Assembly (NCBI GenBank): GCA_005408345.1
Contig: SEMN01000540.1
Location: forward strand, 288,738 to 352,737
DNA length: 64,000 nucleotides
Direction of reading: 5' to 3'
DNA from: Macquaria australasica
Taxonomy: Eukaryota; Chordata; Actinopteri; Centrarchiformes; Percichthyidae
How positions within the stretch are numbered: the stretch's first letter is position 1; every line of letters starts with the position of its first letter. Position numbers and translations under genes: made by a program. Under the pieces are notes generated by a model. The model was not told where the DNA came from. It worked only from the letters and a program-made list of their open reading frames with translations, and did not search any database. Shown in pieces: positions 45,229 through 57,300 of this stretch.

Positions 45229-45904
45229 CTGTCAAAACAGAAAAAGCAGTGTCAGTAACCATAAACATAAATGGTGAATTTAAACACCATGGCAGATCCA
45301 AGACAAAGATTTATTTCTCAAGGGTCTGAGTCATAATTAAAATAACCGCTGGAGATAATCAGGTAACAGATCAAACAAAACCACTGAAGATCAGGAGATA
45401 CAGTAGAAATGTGCCGAACCCTCAGCTCGGGTTCAATGAGGTTCTCATTTCCTCAAGTATTTCACAACCAGCAACCAATGACATCATAGCAGAGCAGGCT
45501 GAGCTGCTGCCGCTGCCACACAAAGAACAACAAACTGCCTCTGCTCTGCAGCTGGACAGAGACCCTGAGCTCCAGAGTCAGCGTATGTGCACACAACATA
45601 CAGCCAAAGAACACGAGAGGAGCATGTAGGCAAACTGCACACATCTGCTACTGATTAGCAGGAAAACAACAGGCTGAGACCATTGTAACATACTGAGATG
45701 CCGTTTGGAGACTTGGGAGAGCCAGATGAAATTCCATATCAGCTACAGTTTGGTTATCGGGGTCCGCGCCAAGTCATTTAAGCATCTAGAAGAGGTTGGT
45801 TTTAGCAACTGCAAGGAAACTCAATCCCATCAATCCAAGCTATATATGAATTCAAGAGAGGACAGCAGGAGAAGGAGGAGGCTTTGCATAAATGACGGTT
45901 TGCT

Positions 45905-46480
45905 GAACAGCAATTGTCCAATCATAGCTTCACGACCATAACTTGGCGTGGATGGAAGGCCTGCCAAGCAGTGGATTTGTCCACATGTTGAAGTAGTGTG
46001 CATGAGGCTGGTAAGAGACATACTCAGTATTTAAAGGGTTTGGAGGATGGCGTCCTTTTTTGGCCTTTCCAAAAACCAAAAATACCAGAGCAAATGTTTA
46101 AAGAATGGACTAGTGTGTTTGTCTGCTCTAATGTGAGCTGCAAACATTAGCATGTCTGGTTAACTGCTTTACTAACATTACTTCAAAGGCCAAGGAACGT
46201 TTCATACTGCAGTATTTTTTGGGGTTTCGACAAGCACATTCACTGTGTGCAGCATTTTCCTGCTGTGTAGAAGCTGGTCCTGGGTGCTATCAGAGTGTAG
46301 GTCAACGCCAGCAGCTGTGTCCTGCTCTTTATTAGACATGGGGGAAGTTTAGCACTCCAGCAACCCTGGCCAAACCTGTTGGCTGCTTTAGCATTACAGC
46401 CGCTGAACACACCGGTTAGTCCTCTTCCTCAAACCTTTTTCTCGTGTAATGTTAACAATGAAAATATGATATGCTTTTGC
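45905..46480 (+). repeat. Dispersed repeat A, copy 3
   Basis: cagcaattgtccaatcatag, gaaggcctgccaagcag, aagggtttggaggatgg, tctgctctaatgtgagctgc, then ctccagcaaccctggccaaa, matching 31925-32480. Confidence 0.75.
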
Positions 46481-47584
46481 CTACCTCTGTCTGAAATCAA
46501 GGACCCATTGTAAGAATTTCTATGGTAAATCTTCCCCTGTAATCATTGTAAACTCCACATATGCTGTGCCAGAACGGAAAGCATGACAGGTAAAGAAACA
46601 GTAGCTAAACGGTCAAGGGGTGATGCATTTTAACGTCACATAAAGGTACAACCCAGAGCAAGCTGTATTATGATCCTGCACCAATAAGCAGGCTGTGGGT
46701 CAGTTCAGCTGTTTGCATGTCGGAGAATGAGAACAGGAAACGGTTGCGATTGAGGAAACCAGTAATCAGTTAAACTGACAGGCCTGAATGCTCTTCTCTG
46801 ACACTGAAAAGCCTTGGGAGGCCACTGAGGAGATGTGTCTGGATCAGGGTAGGTGTAGTTCATTGTCATTAGACACTGCCACACACCAGGGGCATGACGG
46901 AGAATATCAACTCTAAGCAAACATTTCTTATTTCAAACATATTTACTATCTCATCACCCATGTTTTTAGGGGTAATCAAGCAGTAGTAGCAGTATTGATT
47001 CAAGCATAAACCGTCCCTGGAGGTTACAGCTGCATCACCTCTGAGGTGGAAGAAGAGAAAGGAAGAAACCCAGAGCTCTCTGGTCCCACAGGCCTGGAGA
47101 GTATGAATCCATGTCAACCCCAAGTGACTTATGACTGCATGTAATTACACAGTCTCTGACAACACTGCAGTGATGTTTTCCCTTTGATGGTCTCGTGGTC
47201 ACTGTTATATTTGTCCTTCGTGTGCCTTTGAGAAATGGATTCACTTAAATAGTCCAGTAAACACAGGATCACATGTTTGTGTACTAAAAAAAGAAATGGA
47301 AGGAGAAAAAAAAGTCAATAAGACAGCCAAACCACAGATACAGTTACAGCGGAGTTAAGTGCTACAGTACATGAATGTGTGCAGAGGCAAGATGCCCTTC
47401 ACTTGTTCCACACATGTTGCTCCTAAACCAAACATAATGGGTTATTTGTTTTCGCTGTTTTGTGTATAACTGGGTGAAAACAGGACAGAGCAGGCAATGA
47501 GTGAAAGCAGGAGCAGATTGACCTGCCAGGGGCCCCAAGGCAAAAATGAGCTGTTGGCCCCTATTGACCCCCCGCTCTTCCCAC

Positions 47585-47613
47585 TATTATTTTTATTATT
47601 ATTATTATTATTT
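47585..47613. repeat. (ATT)n microsatellite
   Basis: Imperfect ATT run. Confidence 0.9.
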
Positions 47614-48012
47614 ATTCTTTATTGGTATTATAGTCACTGTGTGACTGAAATGTGTGGGTTCCGTCAGATTCAGATCCAGGATCAGTTCTGCCATGTACTG
47701 CAGTAACAAAACACACTTGGTGGGTTTCTCCGCATTTCCTGGTTACTTTCCTGTTGGCTTCCTTCAGACACGACGCCGTTTGGTCACGTCAGTGTTCATT
47801 ATCAGTGAAATGATACCACAGTATTGTTTTTCTCTGAGCTAAGCAGAAATGGCTCTCAGAAGCAGACAAAGACAGATGGGAGTGGGGCGCTCGTAGTCGG
47901 AAGGACACGGATAATCTGCAAAAACCTTGGACATGAAGACATTTTAGCATGTTGACATGGTTCATTTCCAGTGCTACTATTAAAAAAAATCACAAAGTGC
48001 TTCTGAATCTCC

Positions 48013-48350
48013 TGTCCAGCTGCAACAATTAGTTGATTAATCAATTAGTCGGTCGAAAGAAAATGAATTGCCAACTATTTTGATAATCGATTAATAATTT
48101 TTTCAAGCAAAAACATTTGCTGCTTCCGGCTTCTTAAACGTGAGGATTTGCTGCTTTTCTTTGTCATTTATGTCAGTAAATGAAGATTCTTTGGGTTTTC
48201 GACTGTTAGTCGGACAAAAGAAGCAATCTGAAGACGTCCCTTTGGGCTCTGGGAAATTGTGATGAGCATTTTTCACAATCTTTTGACATTTTATAGACTA
48301 AACGATTCATGGTGAAAACAATCAGCATTAATCAATAAGCAGCCCTAATC
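48013..48350 (+). repeat. Repeat D (teleost MITE), most complete copy
   Basis: Opens agctgcaacaattagttgat, continues through aatcgattaataatttt, ttctttgggttttcgactgt, gggctctgggaaattgtgat and closes near gattaatcaataagcagccct. It is the GCTGCAAC..AATCGATTAAT element common in teleost introns. Confidence 0.75.
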
Positions 48351-49029
48351 TCCTGTGTACGTCTCTTAAAATGTCCACAGATCTGCTTCGAAATGTCTCA
48401 AAACTGAGCAAAGCTTTGCCTGAACAGTGTTCTGAGTTAAAATCCTCCTCCCTGACAGAAGTTTGTGACAGATCTGACAGCCCTGTCATACTCATACAAA
48501 AGAAAACCAGAGATGAGTGAGAGAATGGGAGCACCTTGATGGTGGGAAGTATGACGAATCTCAGAGCCAGCTTGTCTCGGCATATGCAACATTAAATAAT
48601 GCACCATTCCAGATGGTTAACCTTCGAAACCCCGGACTGCCTTTGGCTCCACATTCACAGCATGCCAGAAAAGCCCCTGGCAGAGAACACAAGGACTCAT
48701 CCCAGGCTGCGATGACTGAGCGAGGAGCGACCACAACAATCGCTGCTGCTGTCTGCGAGCTCTGCTGACGCTCTCGACGCATCTGTGCTCCGGTTTGAAA
48801 GATGAACTTTAGATTGAACATGCACTAGTCATCAAAGCGGTCGCTTGAGAAACATGAAGACAAGATAACACGGGAGTCTAGGCGCAATATTATTTTTACC
48901 AACAGATTGTGAGCTGGTGAAATAAAATGTCACTATCAGATACTAAATATAATCAATATGCGGGAGACATTTCAGCTAATGATTTCCTACATTTCCCAAA
49001 ACAACCTACAACCTTTTAAAGTTTTTTTC

Positions 49030-49140
49030 TTAGGCCTTTTCACCTTTATTGGACAGTTGATAGTAAAGAAAGAAGACACAAGAAACATGGGGATAGACAG
49101 AGGAGTGACATGCAACTAAAGTCCCCAAGTGGAATCCAAC
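49030..49140. repeat. Common teleost dispersed repeat fragment
   Basis: ctttattggacagttgatag, aagaaacatggggatagaca, gaggagtgacatgcaact are a familiar block in many fish introns; a cousin is at 22215-22290. Confidence 0.5.
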
Positions 49141-49342
49141 AAAATGACTTTTTTGTGAAGAATAAAGCATCTATGAACGTAAACAGTAGAATCATATTGT
49201 GGTAATTATGCTGCTGAATATGTGATGGATCTTGAGGTACATGAGTGCAGTTGCAGCTCTTGCTGTTTGATTATGAAGGACTCAGAACTCTTGGGAAAAA
49301 GTCTACTGTTGATATAAATGATGTTGCATGGTTATGACTCAT

Positions 49343-49343
<1 letters not shown>

Positions 49344-49371
<28 letters not shown>
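49344..49371. repeat. (ATCA)n tetranucleotide microsatellite
   Basis: About 7 perfect units, followed by attgtccctaaggggggaac, the start of another dispersed repeat. Confidence 0.95.
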
Positions 49372-49373
<2 letters not shown>

Positions 49374-49639
49374 TTCATTGTCCCTAAGGGGGGAACTTGG
49401 TTCACAGTCAGGTGTAAGCAGTCATAAAAACAACAGTCAAATAACAGAAATTGTAGCAACGGTCAGACACAATTATCACCATTATGAAGAAAAAAGGAGG
49501 AAAAAGTAAAAAAGGAAGAACTTCTCCCTGCAGCCCAGCCTATCCAGATTGTGACTTCAGTGATATTAGATTCGATTATTTTGCCCGATACTGAACAAGG
49601 AAACAAAGAAAAGAGCTTTAGCTGTAATCCCAAAAGATG

Positions 49640-49785
49640 CCCTAATCAATATTCCCATATTACAAATGGATCAATGGATTAAGTGTAACGTGAAAGGTGT
49701 TGCTCATAGTGACAAACCTGCAGAGAATCATGTCCGTCAGCTCACTGTTTTAGTTTTACAGCCCGAAACTTCACTGTTTTATGGT
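49640..49785 (+). repeat. Dispersed repeat C, partial copy 3
   Basis: ccctaatcaatattcccata, aatggatcaatggatt and tcagctcactgttttagttt correspond to the left half of repeat C. Confidence 0.5.
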
Positions 49786-50214
49786 GCCTTCAAATCGGGT
49801 CGTGTTTACCGTGTTTACGAGAAGAGTCCGTATGAACGCCACCCCTCTTGTGGTATTCACGACCATAGATATAAAACTATGTTCACGACCTCGGAAGTGG
49901 AAATGTTCTGAAAGCTCAGAGTTCACGAGTTGTGACGTGTTTGCTGACGTTTTTCGGTGGATATTTCTATATTGTAATTTTAGTCGTATAGAGTTTTTCT
50001 TTGTAATTTCATAATATGTCTGAGGAAAATGTTGATGTGAGTAGAAAGTAAGTCAATATTTCTTGGAAAGAAGCGAAGAATGTCAAGAGAACAACGAGGA
50101 TTCTTTTGGCGTCCATGTTGTCGTTGCCTAGCAGCGGTGTTTTCACGATTTACCGCTTGAACGCCGAGCAGATCGTGTACACGGCTTCCCATGTCGAAAC
50201 CACGAGTTCAGGCC

Positions 50215-50714
50215 ATGGATGTATTATAAGAACTGGATGCCGGACCCAAAGATGGCGCCTATTCATTCCAATGAGAATTGCTAGTCCAGCGCATACGCCG
50301 AAAAAGTTTCTAGGTTCCAGGTTTACTTCCGGGTTATGCGGCCCACTGAATATGCACAGTAGTGTTTCCCCCCACTGGCCCCGCCCGCGAGTTCCCGCTC
50401 GGCCCATAGACTTAACATTGTGATGACGTCACAGATTTTTAAATCGCTTTTCTCGGCTCGAGTAAAGTTTTACAAATATAAAACCTCCATGGATCAAATA
50501 TTCATAATAGAAAGAGTCATAATTGACCTTGTTTGCAGTTCGAGGTGTCCTGTCAACAGTTTTACAGACGTCTCTTTTACAGTGGTGATCTATGGGGAAA
50601 ATGCTTTTTGGGCCGCAGGGGAATTTTTCGCTGCAATACCGCAAGTGGCCACTGGGAGAAATTGGAAGCAAGGCTGAGCGGTGGCGCCGTATCCAGTTCT
50701 TATTATACATCCAT
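50215..50714. mobile_element. MITE with about 28-bp terminal inverted repeats
   Basis: Left end atggatgtattataagaact + ggatgccg and right end cggcgtat-type inverse (gccgtatccagttcttatta then tacatccat) pair nearly perfectly. 500 bp, no transposase. Internal text includes tgatgacgtcacagattttt. Confidence 0.8.
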
Positions 50715-52071
50715 CAAGTGGCTGAAAACACGACTCCAAATGAATGCTAATGTTGCTCCATGTCTGCACTGCTGAATGTGTAAATACTGTTTGCTAACAG
50801 GATATAGTCTTTAAAAGGTGATAATATGTTGTGTTTACAGCTTGCTGCGCTACCCCCAATTGGCAAAAATGTGTTATTGCAGGTTGAAGGAGTATAATGT
50901 TAAAATAAAATAAAACAAAAAATTCTAATTTGCTTAATTAACCTAAAATATAAATAAAGACGGAGTCTTTTAACATTCTTTAGGATATTTGGACCAAGTT
51001 AACTTGGCTTCAAAATGTTGTAGCTGTAGAGGAACTGTAATATGTTTATGATGCTAAAAAAGAAGAAACCAAATACTTCACTGGTCTTCCTGGTATTATA
51101 AACAGATCCCAGCATTTTCTTTCTCAGATTCGAGACATTTCCCACACACCCCCAAACACAGGCAGCACCTCTTATTATGGAAAACAAAATACCTCATGGT
51201 CTCTCTATTTCAGTGACACTGGCTCCCTGCCTGGAAAACCAAGAATAATTTGTTAAATTCCCTTGGAAAATGCTTTTAAATAAATAGCCGGTCTTGTTTT
51301 GAGGTCAGTCAGAGAATAACAGTGTAGTAAACTTGGTCGTTAGCCCTTCACCTGGATTTTAACAGCCTCAGCTGAGACCTGCTGGAAAGAGTCTGCTTGT
51401 TTCCCCTTTACATTAAAGGAAGTTCAAACCCAGGGCATTATCTAACTTCTAGTGAAAATTGTGGCATAAATGAAGTTATTTTCTAGAAGCAGGGATTCTC
51501 ACTTTAAAAAGGTAATGTCAGTTAAAGGTCAGGAAAGGGAAAAAGGATTAAAAAACGAATAACTAGATCCTAAAATGACTCTTTAAAGACTTAAATGAGT
51601 TCATACATAAACGTAACTATCATGTTATTTTAAAAAAATCCATGGGACAATAAAATGAATCGCAACCTTGGCTCGTTGTAACATACAGAATAACCTTATT
51701 AAGTTAATTCTTCCACTGACGTCAGAGAGACAGGTCTTTTCAGCCATGAAGATTCAGAGAAGTTTCCAGCATTGAGCAACTAAACACTGTCTTTCAGACC
51801 GAATCTCAAACTGAGTGACAAATTCACCCAACAGCTTTCAGCAGGTTAGCAGCAGTCACTACACAGACACATGATTGTCCTGAAAAGGTGAGTCATCAGA
51901 TGCAACTGTCGCTGTCTATGATCACATGGTTCATGAAATGCTGGTCACCCACTCACTTGCTGTGTGGAGGAGGACCAATGTGCTGCCTCAGTGGTCCAGA
52001 GTTTCAACAGACTGGATTACTGGACAGGACTAAGGACATGCCTGAGTGACTCAGTACCTCCTGACTTGTGA

Positions 52072-52074
<3 letters not shown>

Positions 52075-52112
<38 letters not shown>
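52075..52112. repeat. (GT)n microsatellite
   Basis: About 18 GT units; frames crossing it on the - strand are artefacts. Confidence 0.96.
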
Positions 52113-52114
<2 letters not shown>

Positions 52115-52860
52115 AAGGTTTGCTTAGTGTAGCTGCAAGTGTGTGTGAAATAGCTTTCTTTTTTTTCTTTTTTTTTGCAATGTAGTACTGTGATTTGTTC
52201 CTATGTGTGTAAGCTGGACCTGACCTCTGGTGACCCCTGTGGAAACATCTGGATTTGGGAAGAGGAGAGTCTGAAGGGGTCAAGGTCTGTCGGAGCAGCT
52301 GTCCAGTTTCCAGTTGGAAAGATCCAGAGGCAGAGAGGTTCCTGAACATGAACACGAGGTGATACGTGAGCTGGTAATGATGTGGAAATGATCCTAGGCT
52401 GCAGCACCAGGCGCCATGTATAAAAAAGGTCTTTATGCAGTGTAGTTTTATATTAGCCTTACTTAATTTGAACACAACCCAGAAAGCCTAATACTGAACT
52501 GTGTTGAAGAATTAACGTTCTGTTTATTTGCGGTGCTTCTGCTGCCTCACCATAGTGACAAGCTAGCATTACGGTAAGTTGCAGTTGCATTTTACAAAGT
52601 CAGTAAACAGCCTTTCCTTTATCCACCATATATGGTGTTGAATCTGAAATGTGCTTTTCAAGTAAGAATTTTTAATTTGAGCAGGTGATTACAAATCAAA
52701 TCTTGTTTGAGCAGTAGTTAGTAATTTCGAATATAAAAGGACCTTTCTTAATTCCTGTTTAGCGTGACATACTGGAAGACAACTGAAGCAACATCTGGGA
52801 TGCCTCATAATGTCCTGACAAAAAGACTAGCATGTCCTAATATTTTTACCTTCTCTCACC

Positions 52861-53337
52861 TAGGGTTGGGCGATATGACGGTATATACCGTGCGACGGTA
52901 GAAATGTGTCCACCGGTAGACATTTGGCAATATCGTTTCCACCAAGGAAGCTACCCTTTAGAGTCTCTAATATATTCGGGGCAGGCTATGTAGCAAATCA
53001 GGGCTGGATTCTCGCGTGATTTTGTGATCTTGCGAATCCAGCTACATTGCAAAGTAACGTGATTTGGGCAGCAGGACTGGTTTCCACATTCAAACGTTAC
53101 GTGAGAGCGACAGTCGGTGGTGGTAATTAACCATCGCTGCAGAAGAAGAGAACGACAAGAAAACATGGAGGAGGAGAGTGAAATTGTAAATACAGAGCAT
53201 GAAGTACGGTATGGTTATTTTAAACCATTTCCTAACTGAATTTACAGAACAGTTACTGTATTGTGATATATACCGTTACCGTGATATAAAATTACATATA
53301 CCGTGATAGAAGATTGTGGCCATATCGCCCACCCCTA
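52861..53337. mobile_element. hAT-type MITE with perfect 8-bp target duplication
   Basis: Starts tagggttgggcgatatgacg and ends atatcgcccacccccta-like text (catatcgcccacccct + a), an inverted pair. CTCTCACC flanks it exactly at 52853-52860 and 53338-53345. 477 bp with repeated ataccgtgata motifs near the right end and no transposase. TAGGG termini with 8-bp duplication fit the hAT superfamily. Confidence 0.88.
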
Positions 53338-56329
53338 CTCTCACCTAGTTTTGACCACTTATACAATGTGTTTCGTAACATTGACCCATAAGAGTATGAG
53401 CGCAGAGGGCTCTTTCACGCACAGCTGTGAACGTGGCGAAGCAGAAACGGAAATGATGTTGTTGGTGATGTCAGACGGAACAGTGAAGCCGGTCCCTGGC
53501 AATTCGTACGAATAACCTATGTGCGTCATGTAAGTCAGGAAAGACAGCAAGCTGTGATTGGTCGGGGTTTAAAGTGTAGTCTGCCATGTGTATGATCTCG
53601 GCATGAAATAAGATTAGATTTTGGTTTTGAATATCAATTCTTATTAGTTTTAACTGATAATGTAATCCAATGAAATTGATGATTGGGTTGCTCCCTTTAT
53701 GAAAACCCTGTGAGCTCCCTGAGTAACTGCTTGATCATATTCGGCTTTAGTCATTACCTAAGATGAACATTTTCAAATGAGGCCCCAGGGATAACTGCAA
53801 GATGTTCTTAGTGCAAACCTAATCATGTCTTCACTTCATTACAACTAGTCCTTCCTGAAACAATAGTGTGTGGCATGCTTGTCTACTTCGCTTCATACTG
53901 TATACAGGCATGCATGTCTTTAAGAGAAACCAAACAAATACCAGCTGTATACATACTGGAGCAGAGCTGTAAACAGCCACAAACACAAAGTCTTTTTTCA
54001 TGAGATGCAGACGAAGAGCGTGGGCCATCTCAAGTCTGGAGTTTCTACTAAAATAGTAGCGAGGTACACAGTGGATGTGTATACTGTCAAGTTTTTTTCC
54101 CCCAGCTCGCTCCCTCTCCTACCTCATCATGTCAGAGGAACATGGGAACAGAGGTGTGACAGACAGGGGAAGTGTCTGTTTCCTATTATTCACTCATAAA
54201 TACCTCCACCTTCTCTTTCTGTGGCACATCTGCGCTCCCCGGGTTACTGGGAAGTTCACACACAAATGCTGATGTCGGTGTCTGTGCGAAAAGAGAGACA
54301 CAGCTGCCCAATCAACACTTTCTGATGCAAAATTAGTTGTCACTGTTTAATAAAAATCTGATACTTCCAGCAGTCAGGGCTGGAAGTGTCAGAATTTATT
54401 TATTAAGCAATTTGAAATAGTTTGGGTTTTTTTGTCCAAAAGCTTTCAACACACAGAAAATATCAGTGTATGAATAGCTAGAGAGGAGTGTCAGTGTTCT
54501 GGGAATATAAGCACCATGCTGATGCAGTGAGTTAGCTGCTGTGATGCTGCAGTAGCTACTAGAAGTTCCTAAAAGTACAACAATGGATGTACAGACGACA
54601 ATCAACTGGATTAGTTTTGATACTGAAACAGCCTACATGTGATGATTGTGAGGAATGACCAGAAGTTATAAGGGGCGTGTTTTTCTATATGATCTCTAAG
54701 TATATTTATGGACATTAAACTGACACCACTATCACTGGAAGGAGTAAGTCGCCCTGATTGCAGCAGTGTAAGTATGACGTCTGTGTGTCCTGATTTGACT
54801 GAATTACGACTCTGAGAAGAAGGTGCAACATTTGACGCAAAATGCGCCAATTGGGTGCTAGGGGTTAAAGTTGTTAAAGTAAAAAAAATATGTTACCTGA
54901 GGTGTATTTTGTTGACTTGCGATGGTCTAAACGCTAGGAAGTTGAATTATGTCTAATGTAAAAGTATGAAAATAACATTTTCACCACAAAATATGCAATA
55001 CTGCAGCGTCGGGTCAAAATCTCCATCCCTCCAGTGACCTACACAAAACTAGGACACTTACTCACATACAAACACTTGAGAGCAGCATAACAACATCTCA
55101 TCACCACTGTATCAACAGGCCCCTGTGGAGACTGTAACGCTAACCTCTTGCCCGGGAGGTCAAGAGCTGCAAGTTCCCGACCCTCTGGGATCACTCGGCG
55201 GGCGTTTAGGCCTCGTGTGAGAAACACAGCCGGGGAGAAATTTCTCATATGTACGCTTGGCCGCTAACTACTAGACCTAGAGAGAAGAATGTGTCAAGAT
55301 ATGGCCAGACTGAGCTGGACTGAATGGAGGGGGAGGAGTGAAAGAATGAACCAGTCCTTGGAGGGAGACAGGGAGAGGGGAAGAGAGCAATGGGGGCTGT
55401 GGACCGTATCTTTATTTGGGAGACATTGTTTTGGTTTGGGCAGATGTGGGAGCCTGAAGCGAAGCCACATTCCCAGATGTAGAGACACTTCAGACGCCAA
55501 GAGAGGAAGAGGGATGCACATGCGCGCTAAGGCATGCACTCAGTCACACATACATACTGTACATGCACATGTAGGCTCACACAAACTGTCATTATTGTCT
55601 GCTCAATGCCTCAACACTGGGTACATGTGTGTTTGTGTGTGTGTGCAGGCTAGAGTGGTCAGTACAGCTAACAAAGCCTGTTTTGTTACATTCCCCCACC
55701 CCATCCAGTTTATGTGAATTTCTCAAGCCTTGTTCGTTTGACTGTCTGTCCTCCAAGCTTCTACTTCTGCCATACGAATGACGTGACTAAAACAGGACCA
55801 CTAGGACACACACTGTGCACTGATTGTGAAAGAGCGTGCTCTCCAGTGTGTGCAGATCATATCTGTACAGGCCTGCTTATGTTCTCAGGATCAGATATGG
55901 CAGCCGCTGTTCTGCTTTCCACTCGAGTGCTAAACTCACTGAGCACTCCACAGTAACTAATGCATTTCTCGCTGTGACCTGTCAATAGACAAGTTCTGCA
56001 GCTCCAGACGCCCTGGTTGTACCCGCGTGAGACAGTTCAGTGTTAAGCTTAATGTACACTGCCCCCCTCTTTTAAACAGATGCAGCCTAATTCTTGAGTG
56101 TACATGCCAGTGGTTAACACTGGGTATATGCTGTTGGAAAATATCAACTGGTTGGTATCTGTGGTTACATTGATCTGGGGTTTCCCATCTGATCTGGATT
56201 TCCCCCTCTAAACGCCCCATGTGGCCCCCATTTTTCTCTAAGCAAACCAAACTTGTTTTAAGTTATGAATTGCGTGCTTTAACGTATGTAATATTCTGAT
56301 TAATGTTCATTATAGATTAAGATCTCACA

Positions 56330-56800
56330 CACGAGTATCCAATTTTTGCAGATGGTGTAGTTCTGATGGTTTCATCAACGTGTGACTTCCAGGGCGCACT
56401 GGAGCAGTTTACAGCTGAGTGTGAAGCAGCTACAATGAGAGTCAGCACTCCCGAGTCTGAGGCCATGAAAATGGTGGGTTGCTCCCACTGAGTTGCTGCC
56501 CAAAATGAAGGAATTAAAGTATCTCGGTCAGGGTAAGATGAATTATTAGATCGAAAGGCAGAACAAGTAATGCAGGAGTTGTACCGGACTGTCATGGTTG
56601 AAGAGGAAGCTAATCATGCAGGCAAAGTACACAATTTATCAGCCGTTATACATTCCAACCCTAAACTATGGTCATGAGCTCTACATAGACTGAAAGACAT
56701 GGATACAAGAAACGGAATGGGTTCCTTGTATCAATGGGCGTCTGCACTTACCCTCAAGGCATCAGAATGCTTTAAAGAAGCGCTTGCCAGATTGTCAAGC
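56330..56800 (+). mobile_element. Degenerate LINE reverse-transcriptase fragment
   Basis: Read across frames the + strand gives FADGVVLMVSSTCDFQGALE, QFTAECEAATMRVSTPESEA, then LPKMKELKYLG-like and PTLNYGHELY-like text. This follows the ADDVVLLA..L...AECEAAGMRIST.KSEAM....EFKYLG..PTLTYGHELW order of fish LINE reverse transcriptases, with frameshifts and missing parts. Family (Rex/RTE type) not settled. Confidence 0.65.
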
Positions 56801-56914
56801 AGTGTCTGAAACCCCTTACCTTGCGAGGCAGCTGAATTAGCAAGATCAAGAGATCATGCTAGAATCCATCTTGCCAGGCTTCAAGTTATGTGCTTGTGGC
56901 CGAACCACAGTGGT

Positions 56915-57300
56915 TTGGACCAATCAGCGTCTTTTGAGGAACTACTGGCATCTACGAGCGTGTTTTAGGTGTGACGACAGCCAGAAGCGACTGTTCGTTT
57001 GAAAACAACAATGGCGGCTCCTAAAGAGGTAAGTGCAGACGCTGCTATAGCATCAGTTATATCAGAACTGGAGAATATTTCTTCATTGAAAGAAGAGCAA
57101 AGAACGACACTGAAGGCTTTTCTCGACGGAAAAGATGTTTTCTCCTGTTCTGGCCCGTGATAGACGGTGATAGACAGATGGTTCATCCAATCACTTGCCA
57201 AGTATTTTTTGAAAGTGCCTGCCCTTTTCCAAACAGTTTCCAAGGACGACTTCTCAGATGGTTCTGTGTAATAAACCATCTGGCGCGTCAGGTTATGAAA
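56915..57300 (+). mobile_element. Degenerate transposon carrying start of a RecQ-like helicase frame, copy 2
   Basis: Better preserved copy of the element at 42940-43690. ATG at 57011; the frame ends at TGA 57158-57160 after 49 residues. It reads MAAPKEVS, then LKEEQRTTLKAFLDGKDVF, where a RecQ-type helicase would go on to its ATP-binding loop (family pattern: Q..aL.a.l.GkDvf..lPTG.GKS). Both copies lack that loop and resume with the same downstream text, so they descend from one internally deleted parent. Confidence 0.6.

Noticed and set aside
52017..52475. 152-codon open frame on the - strand
   Set aside because: Includes the (GT)n tract and an A-run read as Lys; no similarity recognised and no splice context for GAS7.
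55289..55717. 142-codon open frame on +
   Set aside because: Low-complexity, Arg/Gly- and Cys/Val-rich frame with GT repeats at its end; no family resemblance and no splice partner.
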